Origin: JACQXM01 sp964569425
Lineage (GTDB): Bacteria > Planctomycetota > Phycisphaerae > UBA1845
Reading direction: 5' to 3'
NCBI GenBank assembly: GCA_964569425.1
Contig: CAZMVD010000025.1
Coordinates: forward strand, 1 to 40,066
Length of the DNA stretch: 40,066 bases
Shown here: positions 32,404-40,066 of the stretch, piece after piece
How positions within the stretch are numbered: the stretch's first letter is position 1
Layout: each line of letters opens with the position of its first letter
Position numbers and translations under genes: made by a program
Notes under the pieces: model-generated
Seen by the model: the letters and a program-made list of their open reading frames with translations, nothing else
The model's database searches: none
Told to the model about the DNA's origin: nothing

Positions 32404-32547
32404 GATCTTCTCCCATGGTCGTCAATGGAGTTGACGACGGTATGGCCTCTTGAGCGTACTTCTTTACTCTTCGTGCAGCGCGCTTCCTGTTGTTCGAGCG
32501 GCGGAACTGCCTCACGAGTCCATCTGAATTCGCCGCCCGAGCCTGGG

Positions 32548-34581
32548 TTACCCCGATCCGACAAGACGCCCGCGTCCCTGCGGACGCAACGCGGATCGCG
32601 TTCGACTCTTGGCAGGCATCACCACCCTTCGTTTCGTGGGAATCTCAATTCGTTCCTCCCCGCGGAGGAACTTACCGGTCAACGATTTTCGACTGCGGGT
32701 GATTTTTTCAATGTTGCCCTGCGCGACGACCTCGCCGCCGCGGACGCCGGGGCCGGGACCGAAGTCGACGACTTCGTCGGCGGCGCGCATCGTCTGCTCG
32801 TCGTGCTCGACCACGATGACCGTGTTGCCCAGGTCGCGCAGCCGCAGCAGCGAATCGAGCAGGCGGCGGTTGTCACGGTGGTGCAGGCCGATGCTGGGCT
32901 CATCGAGAATGTAGAGCACGCCCACCAACCCGGCGCCGATCTGGCTCGCCAAACGGATGCGCTGCGACTCGCCGCCCGACAGGGTCGGTGCGGTGCGCTC
33001 CAGCGTGAGGTACTCAAGCCCCACGTCCAACAGAAACTGAAGGCGCCCGCGGATTTCGCGGACGACGTCGCGCGCGATGGTCTGCTCCGTCGGCGAAAGC
33101 GTCAGCCCGTCGCAGAAGGCAGCCGCGTCGGCGATGGACATCGCGCACAGTTCGGTAATGGTCTTCCCGCCCACGCGCACGGCCAGCGCCTGGGCATTGA
33201 GCCGCCCGCCACGGCAGTCCGGGCACGGCGCCTGGCGCATGTACTTCTCATAATAGGAACGCACAAAGGCCGACTGTGCCTTGCGGTGCTTGTCGCGCAG
33301 CTCGGCGATCACTCCCGCGAAAGGGCCGCCGTGCCGCCATACGCCGCCGCGCGTGCGCCATTCATAGGTAACGTGCTCATCGCCCAACCCGTAAAGCAGC
33401 GCCTGCCGTGCTTTTTCCGGCAGCTTGCCCCAGGGCGCTTTGAGGTCGAAGCCGACGTGGGCCGCCACGCCGCGGAAGATGTGCCGCCGCCAGCGACCGA
33501 TGCGCGTGCGCATCGGCTCGATCGCCAGATTGAGAAAGCTCCGGCTCGGGTCGGGCACCAGCTTCACCGGGTCGAAGTCGAAGGTCGTGCCCATCCCGTC
33601 GCAGGTCAGGCACATCCCCGTCGGCGAGTTGAAACTGAAGAGCTGCGGACTCGGCGGCTCGAAGCTCACGTCGCACGTGGCGCAGGCATAGTGGGACGAA
33701 AGCAGTAGGTCCGTGCCCCCGTTCAGCGCTCCCGCGTCGGGTAACGATGTCGATTCGTCCGCCGTTGCGGTCGCCGTCTCGGCAGGTCGACGTTGCGGCT
33801 TTCGGCGTTTCGGCGTTTCGACTTTCGCCGTTTCGGCGTTTCGAATTTCCCGAGCCTCTTCAGCCGCCACGTGCAAAATAAGCGTTCCGTCGCCCAGCTT
33901 GAGGGCCGTTTCCACCGCCTCCGCCAGGCGCGGACGCACCGTTCCGGACAGGACCAGCCGATCGACCACCACCTCGATCGTGTGCCGCCGATGCCGCGCC
34001 AGCGCCGGCGGCTCGCTGAGGTTGTGCACCGCCCCGTCCACCCGCACGCGCCCGTAACCCTGCCGCACCAGGTCGTCGAACAGATCGCGGTATTCGCCCT
34101 TCTGCCCGCGCACGATCGGGGCGAGCACCATCAGCCGCGCGCCGGCGGGAAGCGCGAGAATGCGGGCGATGATCTGCTCGCGGGTCTGCGCCGCGATCGC
34201 CCGGCCGCACTTGGGGCAGTGCTGGCGCCCGATGCGCGCGTAGAGCACCCGCAGGTAATCGTGAATCTGAGTAATCGTGCCGACGGTGCTGCGCGGGTTC
34301 CAGCCGCTGGTCTTCTGCTGGATGGCGATGGCGGGGCTCAGGCCGGTGATGTGGTCGACGTCGGGCTTGGCGAGCTGGCCGAGGAACTGCCGGGCATAGG
34401 CGCTGAGCGATTCGAGGTAGCGGCGCTGGCCTTCGGCGAACAGTGTGTCGAACGCGAAACTGCTCTTGCCGCTGCCGGACACGCCGGTGAAGCAGATCAG
34501 CCGTCCGCGCGGCAGGGTGAGCGAGACACTTCGCAGGTTGTGCTCCCGCGCGCCTTTGACTTCTATTTTTCGAGGTTCCAT
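32548..34581 (-). CDS. uvrA: UvrA-like protein lacking the second ATPase half
   Basis: 677 residues. Ordered parts: Walker A GVSGSGKSS (residue ~33), UvrB-binding domain (~120-240), zinc cysteines CATC and CLTC (300-327), insertion domain, CPDCRGGRLNAQAL, signature TLSGGESQRIRLASQ, Walker B VLYILDEPSIGLH and VEHDEQTMRAADEVVDFGPG. These make up the whole first ABC unit. A normal UvrA (about 940 residues) continues with a second ABC unit; here only ~25 basic residues follow before the stop, and I find no second half downstream. UvrA scans DNA for bulky damage. This gene may be a truncated copy, a half-size paralogue or one half of a split uvrA. A repeat-derived insertion sits at residues ~244-290. 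Confidence 0.85.
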   Translation of the reverse strand: MEPRKIEVKGAREHNLRSVSLTLPRGRLICFTGVSGSGKSSFAFDTLFAEGQRRYLESLSAYARQFLGQLAKPDVDHITGLSPAIAIQQKTSGWNPRSTVGTITQIHDYLRVLYARIGRQHCPKCGRAIAAQTREQIIARILALPAGARLMVLAPIVRGQKGEYRDLFDDLVRQGYGRVRVDGAVHNLSEPPALARHRRHTIEVVVDRLVLSGTVRPRLAEAVETALKLGDGTLILHVAAEEAREIRNAETAKVETPKRRKPQRRPAETATATADESTSLPDAGALNGGTDLLLSSHYACATCDVSFEPPSPQLFSFNSPTGMCLTCDGMGTTFDFDPVKLVPDPSRSFLNLAIEPMRTRIGRWRRHIFRGVAAHVGFDLKAPWGKLPEKARQALLYGLGDEHVTYEWRTRGGVWRHGGPFAGVIAELRDKHRKAQSAFVRSYYEKYMRQAPCPDCRGGRLNAQALAVRVGGKTITELCAMSIADAAAFCDGLTLSPTEQTIARDVVREIRGRLQFLLDVGLEYLTLERTAPTLSGGESQRIRLASQIGAGLVGVLYILDEPSIGLHHRDNRRLLDSLLRLRDLGNTVIVVEHDEQTMRAADEVVDFGPGPGVRGGEVVAQGNIEKITRSRKSLTGKFLRGEERIEIPTKRRVVMPAKSRTRSALRPQGRGRLVGSG
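33800..33852. repeat. TTTCGGCG-type repeat inside uvrA
   Basis: Seven units each starting TTTC: TTTCGGCG, TTTCGGCG, TTTCGAC, TTTCGCCG, TTTCGGCG, TTTCGAA, TTTCCCG, mixing 8- and 7-base lengths. They encode UvrA residues ~244-261 (on the minus strand RNAETAKVETPKRRK), just before the zinc module. The same GCGTTTC/GACGTTTC words occur in the intergenic mosaic at 28968-28982. Confidence 0.85.
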
Positions 34582-34653
34582 GGGTTGGCTGCCGGATGGT
34601 TTACGTCACTGTGCGACCCATGCCAGGGTGCCGCCCATCGCTGGCGGTGCAAG

Positions 34654-34768
34654 GCGTGAGGCGAGAGGCGCGGGGCGAGAGCAAAGATGCCATTGCCAAA
34701 TGCCAATTGACGATGGGAAATGTCGAACGCCCCCCCAATCTCGCCTCATGTCTCACGCCTCTCGCCTC
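34654..34768. repeat. Degenerate heptamer array with inverted ends
   Basis: Left: GCGTGAG, GCGAGAG, GCGCGGG, GCGAGAG (34654-34681). Middle: GCCAAAT, GCCAATT and decayed units. Right: TCGCCTC, ATGTCTC, ACGCCTC, TCGCCTC (34741-34768), the complement of the left words. The right end touches the stop codon of the lipoprotein gene at 34769, and the left end lies 70 bases upstream of uvrA. Confidence 0.8.
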
Positions 34769-35464
34769 TTATGGATGCTCGTGCCCATCATGCGAGTCGG
34801 CGGAGGGCGGGGTCGATGGCGTCGGCGGTACCTCCACGTTCACACCGGTTCGCAGGCGAATGGCACGCTGGTTGGGCACGAAACCCACGCGGTACACGCG
34901 CCAATACCCTTTCTCCTGGATCAGTCCGATGATCAACACGACGCGGGCATTCGGATCGCCGTCCGGGCTGTCCAGTTCCATGAGCACCTGGCACTCCTTT
35001 GCTTCGCCTTTTTCATGGGCGATGCTCAGCCGAACCAGCCGGTCCTTGGCCGCGTCCCATGCGAAATCGAAACTGGCCGCGTAATGCCCCACCACCGGCG
35101 TCCAATGCGAAACCACGCGGTGGAGTGTTTCCGCAGCAGTGAAGCCCGCGGGCGTCAGGGAGGTGATGGCGCCGCCCGCGGCCACGTCAAACTGCTTGTC
35201 GAGCGCCGCCTCGCGCTCTTCGGGCGAATGGGCGAGCGCGTCGTCACGCATGGCGCGCAGCAGCACATAGGCCACTTGTTCAGGTTCCGCCTGCTCGTCG
35301 AGCGTGAGGCCGTAGTGCGTGACGGTGTGCACAGTGACCTCGCGGAGCTTCTGCCCCACCAGTCGCACATCGCGCCCGCACCCGCACCAGGAGAAGACCA
35401 TCATCATGGCGAACATGGCGACGGCGACGGTTCGGTTGCATTCGTTGCGTTGGAATCGTTGCAT
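34769..35464 (-). CDS. Hypothetical lipoprotein
   Basis: 231 residues from ATG 35464. The signal MFAMMMVFSWCGCG ends in a lipobox cysteine. The mature part is mixed alpha/beta (TVHTVTHYGLTLDEQAEPEQVAYVLL, VVLIIGLIQEKGYWRVYRVGFVPN) with a His/Asp-rich tail SHDGHEHP. I do not recognise a family. An upstream ATG (35542) is possible but would place 26 basic residues before the signal. The His-rich end might bind metal. It precedes the UvrA gene on the same strand but is separated from it by a repeat array. Confidence 0.75.
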   Translation of the reverse strand: MQRFQRNECNRTVAVAMFAMMMVFSWCGCGRDVRLVGQKLREVTVHTVTHYGLTLDEQAEPEQVAYVLLRAMRDDALAHSPEEREAALDKQFDVAAGGAITSLTPAGFTAAETLHRVVSHWTPVVGHYAASFDFAWDAAKDRLVRLSIAHEKGEAKECQVLMELDSPDGDPNARVVLIIGLIQEKGYWRVYRVGFVPNQRAIRLRTGVNVEVPPTPSTPPSADSHDGHEHP

Positions 35465-35570
35465 GGAATGCAAGTCTACCGGCGCCGGGCGTGGCTGCCA
35501 ATCGCCGTTTCGGGTTGTTGGGCGGCGTGGTCGGCGATACACTCGTGGCGACCTCCGGGAGCCGATCTAC

Positions 35571-36092
35571 ATGACCGAATGCAACCGCAACCTGTGGGCG
35601 CCCTGGCGCATGGAATACATCCGCTCCATGGATGAACAGGAGGAACAGTCCGGGTGCTTTCTGTGCGATTACTGGGCGCACCCGGCATGCGATTCCGCCA
35701 ACCACGTCGTATGGCGGGGGGCGAGCGCGTTCGTGGTGATGAACCGCTTTCCCTACACCAACGGCCACCTGCTCATCGCACACGCGGCACACAAGGCCGA
35801 ATTGGCCGACCTGACCGACGACGAACTGGCCGAAATGAGCCGGCTGATCCGCGACGGCGTAGGGCTCCTGCGCGACACGGTCAAAGCGCAAGGGTTCAAC
35901 ATCGGCTACAACGTGGGGCATTGCGCGGGGGCGGGGCTGCCCGGGCACCTGCACGCGCACATCGTGCCCCGCTGGGTGGGCGATACCAACTTCATGGCCG
36001 TGGTGGGAGATTGCCGCGTGATTCCCGACGCGCTCAACGCGCTATACGCCGAGCTGGTGGATCGGGCAGAGCAGGCCGGACTGCGCCGGTGA
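35571..36092 (+). CDS. HIT family hydrolase (Ap4A phosphorylase-like)
   Basis: 173 residues starting MTECNRNLWAPWRMEYI, the start typical of the Ap4A phosphorylase-like HIT branch. CFLCDY carries two cysteines of a probable zinc site. FVVMNRFPYTNGHLLIAH is the substrate-binding part. The HIT triad is GHLHAHIVPRW, in which the middle His is the nucleophile. These enzymes split dinucleoside polyphosphates or AMP conjugates. GGGAG lies about 10 bases before the ATG. The dGTPase gene follows after 27 bases, giving a small nucleotide-metabolism operon. Confidence 0.92.
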   Translation: MTECNRNLWAPWRMEYIRSMDEQEEQSGCFLCDYWAHPACDSANHVVWRGASAFVVMNRFPYTNGHLLIAHAAHKAELADLTDDELAEMSRLIRDGVGLLRDTVKAQGFNIGYNVGHCAGAGLPGHLHAHIVPRWVGDTNFMAVVGDCRVIPDALNALYAELVDRAEQAGLRR

Positions 36093-36119
36093 GTAAGATC
36101 CTTCGCGGGCCGCGCCGTC

Positions 36120-37331
36120 ATGCACGATTCCTCAAGTGACGATCGATTGGCATCCTATGCCACCCGCGCGGCCGGCGGTGCGGTGCGTCGCGACCATCCC
36201 GAGCCGCCCGACCCACTGCGCGATCCCTTCGAGTGCGATCGACGGCGGATCATCGCGTGCACGGCCTTTCGGCGGCTGGAGCACAAGACGCAGGTCTTTG
36301 CGCCGGCGCATCACGACCATTTCCGCACGCGGCTCACGCACACGCTGGAGGTCGCGGAGATCGCACGCTCGCTCGCGCGGGCGCTGCGCGCCAACGAATC
36401 GCTGGCGGAGGCGATCGCGCTGGCGCACGACCTCGGCCATCCACCCTTCGGCCACGCCGGGGAGGTGGCGCTGCACGAATGCCTTTCGCCCATCGGCGGC
36501 TTCAACCACAACCTGCACGCGCTGCGCGTGGCGGAATATCTGGAACATCCGTTTCCGGCGTTTCGCGGGCTCAACCTGACGGCCGCGACCCGCGCCGGGC
36601 TGGCGGGCCACGCTACGCCCTATGACGAACCGGAACGAAGGGAATCGCCCGCCCCGCACGTGACGTCGGATGAAGCGACTCCATCAGCCCCGGCGACAAG
36701 CGATACTGGGAGTGCCCTTTCGGTGGAAAGTCAGATCGTCTCATTGGCCGACCGCGTGGCCTATAATATTCATGATCTGGAAGATGCGATGGGTGCGGGG
36801 CTGGTGGACCTTGGCGCACTGGGCGAAGTCGACCTGTGGCGGTCCGGCCTTGCGGCCCTCGATCCCAAGCATCGTGCGCTCGGCGTCTTCGCCATTCGCC
36901 GGCCGGTGCTCGATGCGATGCTGGACGAAGTGCTTGCTGATTGCCTGGCGGTGGCTCGCCAACGGCGGCCGGGCGGGTTCGCGGACGTGGGCGATGTATC
37001 GGGCGTGGCGTCGGAGGGCGTCGTGGGGTTTTCCGCCGCCATGGCCGGGCGGGTCGGGGAACTGGAGCGTTTCTTGCTGGAGCGGGTGTATCGCCATCCG
37101 GACATCGCGGCCACCGACCGCCGCGGGCAGGCGATGATTCGCGGGCTGTTCGCCGCCTACCGCGCCGACCCGGGCCGATTGCCGAAGCGGTTTGCGGCAC
37201 GGATTCGCGAGCAGGGCGCCGAACGGGTCATCGGCGATTACATTGCGGGCATGACCGACCGTTATTGTGAAGGGGAGTACAAACAGTGGTGCCCATCGAG
37301 AATCAGTGGCGACACCCCGAGAGAGGCATGA
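36120..37331 (+). CDS. dgt: Deoxyguanosinetriphosphate triphosphohydrolase-like protein
   Basis: 403 residues. DPFECDRRRIIACTAFRRLEHKTQVF is the family N-terminus. The HD metal site is HTLEVAEIAR and ALAHDLGHPPFGHAGE, with HDLEDAMGAG as a later ligand block after LADRVAYNIH. The enzyme releases triphosphate from dGTP and related dNTPs and so sets dNTP pools; some family members limit phage growth. A Ser/Thr/Pro-rich stretch at ~185-200 (ESPAPHVTSDEATPSAPAT) interrupts the core and looks like a loop insertion. The stop codon overlaps the start of the HTH gene (ATGA). Confidence 0.9.
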   Translation: MHDSSSDDRLASYATRAAGGAVRRDHPEPPDPLRDPFECDRRRIIACTAFRRLEHKTQVFAPAHHDHFRTRLTHTLEVAEIARSLARALRANESLAEAIALAHDLGHPPFGHAGEVALHECLSPIGGFNHNLHALRVAEYLEHPFPAFRGLNLTAATRAGLAGHATPYDEPERRESPAPHVTSDEATPSAPATSDTGSALSVESQIVSLADRVAYNIHDLEDAMGAGLVDLGALGEVDLWRSGLAALDPKHRALGVFAIRRPVLDAMLDEVLADCLAVARQRRPGGFADVGDVSGVASEGVVGFSAAMAGRVGELERFLLERVYRHPDIAATDRRGQAMIRGLFAAYRADPGRLPKRFAARIREQGAERVIGDYIAGMTDRYCEGEYKQWCPSRISGDTPREA

Positions 37332-37600
37332 TTCAAGAGGCCGTCGCGCGGATCGACGCGGGCTACAACCCCGACGACTGGGTGGACGCCGACGCGTTCG
37401 GCCTTCAGCTCGCCGGCGAGGAAATCGCCCGCGCCCGCAAGGCCGCGGGGCTCACCCAGAAGCAGCTTGGCGACCGTTTCGGCCTGCCGCAATCGCAGAT
37501 CTCGCGCATCGAACGCCGGCCCGACCACACCACGATCCGCACCCTCAAGCGGATCGCCAAGGCGCTCGCGGTCGATGTTCGCGCGCTGATTGCAGGTTAG
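37328..37600 (+). CDS. Small XRE-type HTH regulator
   Basis: 90 residues from the ATG in the ATGA overlap with dgt, behind GAGAGG. The helix-turn-helix is GLTQKQLGDRFGLPQSQISRIERRPDHTTIRTLKRIAKAL, similar to HigA and other Cro/XRE antitoxin-like regulators. The 45-residue front part (IQEAVARIDAGYNPDDW) is helical. No toxin gene is next to it. It is translationally coupled to the dGTPase and might control that operon. Its stop overlaps the convergent secreted protein gene by three bases. Confidence 0.88.
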   Translation: MIQEAVARIDAGYNPDDWVDADAFGLQLAGEEIARARKAAGLTQKQLGDRFGLPQSQISRIERRPDHTTIRTLKRIAKALAVDVRALIAG

Positions 37601-40066
37601 CATCCAAAGACATTGGTGGCGCGGCGCACACCGAAACTGATTTTCCCAGCCACCAGTAACAGCAGTGTCAAGACAATGACACCCCAGGTCGAAGCCGCCG
37701 GGATGGTCGCGGCGCAATCGGCCACGCCGTCGCCGTCCTCGTCGATGCTGTCGTCGCCGAAGGGGCACACGTCTACACAATCGGCCACGCCGTCACCGTC
37801 GGAATCGAAGTCCTCCACACCGCAGCCGCATTGGCCCACGCGCGTTTTCAGCGGGTCGTCGGGGCATTCATCGCACGGGTCGATCACACCGTCGCCGTCG
37901 CGGTCGCCCTGGCATTCGTCGGGCACGCCGTTGCGATCGCAGTCGCGCGGACCGGAGCGGTCGTAGCGCACCACGAAGGTCAGCGTGGTGGCATACGCAC
38001 AGGCGTCCGGATCCACCGTGTCGCTGGCGACCACCTCGAACACGGCGTCGCCGCCGTCCACCAGATCGTTGAACAGGTCGCCGGACATGCGGAACACGGC
38101 CAGATCGGAGTTGCCCGGGCAATCCACCCCCGCCACGGTAAACGCGGTACCCACCACTTCGCCATTGAGCAGCACGGTGAGAAACTCATCGGGCGCCCCC
38201 AGATCGGCCCGGGCGATAAATGACAATGTGATGTCACTGATGGCCCGCGGCGGCGCGGCGATGTGGTGCACCAGCGGCGCCCCGGTGCCCACCGGCGTGG
38301 CGTTGACCACCCGCGAAAAGAAACCCACCGCCACTTCGCAGGAATCGAGCACACCGTCGCTGTTGCAATCCTGCGCCGAGCCGTCGGCCAGTTCGCAGTC
38401 GTCGGGGATGTTGTTGAAATTGCAGTCACTGCTCGTGCGGAAGATGATATCACACAGGTCCGCCACGCCGTTGCCGTTGCAGTCTTCCTCGCATTCGTCG
38501 GGCACGCCGGTGCCGTCGCAATCGGCGCTGATTCCGTCAACGATGTCGCAATCATCCGGCCGGCCGTTTCCGTTGCAGTCCGGTTCGCAGACATCGGGAA
38601 TCAGATTCCCATTGCAATCGTCGGAAGTTCCGTCCTGCGTTTCGCAGGCATCCGCCGCGCCGTTGCCGTCGCAGTCGGCGAAATGGGGCGATTCATACGC
38701 GCCGATATCCGGGCGGCAATGGCGTGTCCGCGGCCCATTGTCGAAGTCCTGTTCCACCGGGGGAAACACCTCGAGCCGCGCCGCATCCAGACACGCCGAT
38801 CCCGGCAGCAGGCGCAGGTCGTCGTCCGGCGTGCCCGCCACGCCGTCAGGGCCGATTGCGTTCACAAAGCGCGGATCGCCCCCGGTATTGCCGAAACCGG
38901 TGCCGGGCGCGATGCCTTGCACGCAGCAATGGTCGAGCGACAGCGTGTCCGCGTCGATCTGCCCGGTTTGCCCGGTGATGTCTCCGTCGCCCGCGGTATT
39001 GCCCCACAGGATGCTGTTGACCACGTCCACGAAGGCGGGGATGCGGGGGGCGCCGTGGACTGCCAGAAATATGTCACCGCTGTATACGCCGCCGCCATAG
39101 CGCCCCGCGCTGTTGCCGCTGAGCGTGCTGTGCGTCAACCGCGGGCTGCCTTCCAGGTGACGGATGGCGCCGCCGTCGTGCGCCGCGCGGTTGCCGCTGA
39201 ATAGACAGTTGGTGAACGTGGGGTTGCGCGTGGGAATCAGCACCGCCCCGCCGTCGCGGCCCGCGCGGTTGCCGAAGAACGCCACCCGTTCGAACGCCGC
39301 GTCGCCCCGTGCATACACCGCCCCGCCCTCCTCCGCGGCATGGTTACCCACAAACACACAGTCGCGTACGGTCGCCGCGGCGTTCATCAGGAACAGCCCG
39401 CCCCCGCGGCCGTCGTCGCCCGCGCCGTCGGCCTGCCCGCCCTCGATCGCGAAGCCATCCAGCACCGCGGAGCTGTCGGTGCCATGCGCTGTCACCACGT
39501 GATAGGCATTGTCCGCCCGCGACGCCGGTCCGGGATCATCGTTTCCGTTCAGATCGCCGCTGAGGATTGTCGCGTAGGTTCGCGGATCGCGCTGCGCGGC
39601 ATCGGTCTCATTCCCTGAAAAACCACCCAGTACCTCTACGGCGCTGATCAGCGCAAAACTCGCGGCACGATCACCGTTGGGCCGCGCCGGCCGATACACG
39701 CCCTCGGCGACCCATACGCTTGCACCGCCGCAGGTGCGCCGCGCCTCGGCCAGGGCATCCTGCAAATCCAAAAACGCGTCCGCCCAGCTCGTGCCGTCGT
39801 TGGCCCCCTGTGCCGCTGCATCCACGTAAAAGACGTCGCACTCATCGGGAATGGCATTGTCGTTGCAGTCCAGGCTGGTGCCGTCAAACAGGTCGCAGAT
39901 ATCCTGCACGCCGTTGCCGTTGCAGTCATCCGGCGCCTGGCATTCATCCGGTACGCCGTTGTCATCGCAGTCGTCGCTGGCGCCGGCGGCGATGTCGCAT
40001 TCGTCGGGGACGGTGTTGCCATTGCAGTCGGCGCTGCCGCCGCCGCTCAGGTCGCATTCGTCGGGC
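37597..40066 (-). CDS. Giant secreted beta-helix / Asp-rich repeat protein with IPTL-type C-terminus, N-terminus beyond window
   Basis: Open from the right edge to a stop at 37597; 822 residues visible. It begins with repeats of type DCNGNTVPDECDIA (Asp/Cys-rich, EF-hand or thrombospondin-3 like, repeated about every 18-20 residues). A pectate-lyase-like beta-helix follows (FYVDAAAQGANDGTSWADAF, then polymorphic-membrane-protein units such as CLFSGNRAAHDGGAI). A second set of DCNGNGxPDxC repeats, a beta-sandwich-like domain and short DSDGDGVADC calcium loops come next. The end IPAASTWGVIVLTLLLLVAG with basic residues matches the IPTL-CTERM sorting signal. Likely a surface or matrix protein. 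Confidence 0.9.
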   Translation of the reverse strand, partial: PDECDLSGGGSADCNGNTVPDECDIAAGASDDCDDNGVPDECQAPDDCNGNGVQDICDLFDGTSLDCNDNAIPDECDVFYVDAAAQGANDGTSWADAFLDLQDALAEARRTCGGASVWVAEGVYRPARPNGDRAASFALISAVEVLGGFSGNETDAAQRDPRTYATILSGDLNGNDDPGPASRADNAYHVVTAHGTDSSAVLDGFAIEGGQADGAGDDGRGGGLFLMNAAATVRDCVFVGNHAAEEGGAVYARGDAAFERVAFFGNRAGRDGGAVLIPTRNPTFTNCLFSGNRAAHDGGAIRHLEGSPRLTHSTLSGNSAGRYGGGVYSGDIFLAVHGAPRIPAFVDVVNSILWGNTAGDGDITGQTGQIDADTLSLDHCCVQGIAPGTGFGNTGGDPRFVNAIGPDGVAGTPDDDLRLLPGSACLDAARLEVFPPVEQDFDNGPRTRHCRPDIGAYESPHFADCDGNGAADACETQDGTSDDCNGNLIPDVCEPDCNGNGRPDDCDIVDGISADCDGTGVPDECEEDCNGNGVADLCDIIFRTSSDCNFNNIPDDCELADGSAQDCNSDGVLDSCEVAVGFFSRVVNATPVGTGAPLVHHIAAPPRAISDITLSFIARADLGAPDEFLTVLLNGEVVGTAFTVAGVDCPGNSDLAVFRMSGDLFNDLVDGGDAVFEVVASDTVDPDACAYATTLTFVVRYDRSGPRDCDRNGVPDECQGDRDGDGVIDPCDECPDDPLKTRVGQCGCGVEDFDSDGDGVADCVDVCPFGDDSIDEDGDGVADCAATIPAASTWGVIVLTLLLLVAGKISFGVRRATNVFGC

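Noticed and set aside
32548..32640. Frameshift that would restore the UvrA C-terminal half
   Set aside because: The next gene begins only 145 bases on, and none of the frames there shows the GVSGSGKSS or LSGGE motifs of the second half.

Overview
This 40 kb, GC-rich window looks like a chromosomal piece of a Planctomycetota bacterium, probably a Phycisphaerae-like lineage. That is inference from gene content. Both window edges carry large secreted proteins of a planctomycete style: dockerin-type and EF-hand-like aspartate repeats, Cys-rich repeats, beta-helix repeats and an IPTL-type C-terminal anchor. GreA is the long form known from the related Chlamydiae. Start codons are often TTG behind a good Shine-Dalgarno. 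I saw no tRNA, rRNA, CRISPR array, transposase or phage gene.

Layout. 1-4.5 kb: end of a secreted dockerin protein, a YkgJ-type cysteine-cluster protein and an ABC exporter pair. 4.5-9.7 kb (minus): a YchF-like P-loop NTPase, long GreA and bifunctional FtcD. 9.9-23.7 kb: an exopolysaccharide and O-acylation locus. Its plus-strand part has two methyltransferases and a GT4 glycosyltransferase, with a third methyltransferase on the minus strand. Its long minus-strand part holds, in transcription order, MBOAT acyltransferase, a 34-residue membrane microprotein, a DltD/AlgJ-like SGNH protein, a MaoC hotdog protein, an SDR, an FkbH-like HAD-IIIC protein, an acyl carrier protein, a membrane SGNH protein, Ugd and a UDP-glucuronate-type epimerase. 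24-28.2 kb: a small unknown gene, then (minus) an ECF sigma factor, zinc-finger anti-sigma factor and secreted PDZ protein. 28.4-31.5 kb (plus): SmpB, an RsbU/SpoIIE-type phosphatase, Ndk and a cupin. 31.6-35.5 kb (minus): an acetolactate-decarboxylase-like lipoprotein, a UvrA lacking its second ATPase half, and a lipoprotein. 35.6-37.6 kb (plus): a HIT hydrolase, dGTPase and an overlapping HTH regulator. 37.6 kb to the end (minus): a giant secreted repeat protein.

The most exciting signal is the acylation locus. The microprotein (22412-22516), absent from ordinary gene calls because of its size, sits translationally coupled between the MBOAT and SGNH genes and ends in FVYTGF. This matches the FxYxxF C-terminus of DltX, the proposed tyrosine acyl relay of teichoic-acid D-alanylation. 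With a carrier protein and an FkbH-like enzyme (a family that loads glyceryl groups on carrier proteins) downstream, the locus looks like a Gram-negative, Dlt-like route: an acyl-ACP made in the cytoplasm is passed through MBOAT, microprotein tyrosine and SGNH protein onto an exported polysaccharide. The identity of the acyl group is unknown.

A second theme is a dispersed family of short arrays with a strict 7-base period. They lie mostly directly after stop codons (2278, 4459, 31088, 34654), with one 150-base mosaic at 28905 and one related array inside the uvrA reading frame.
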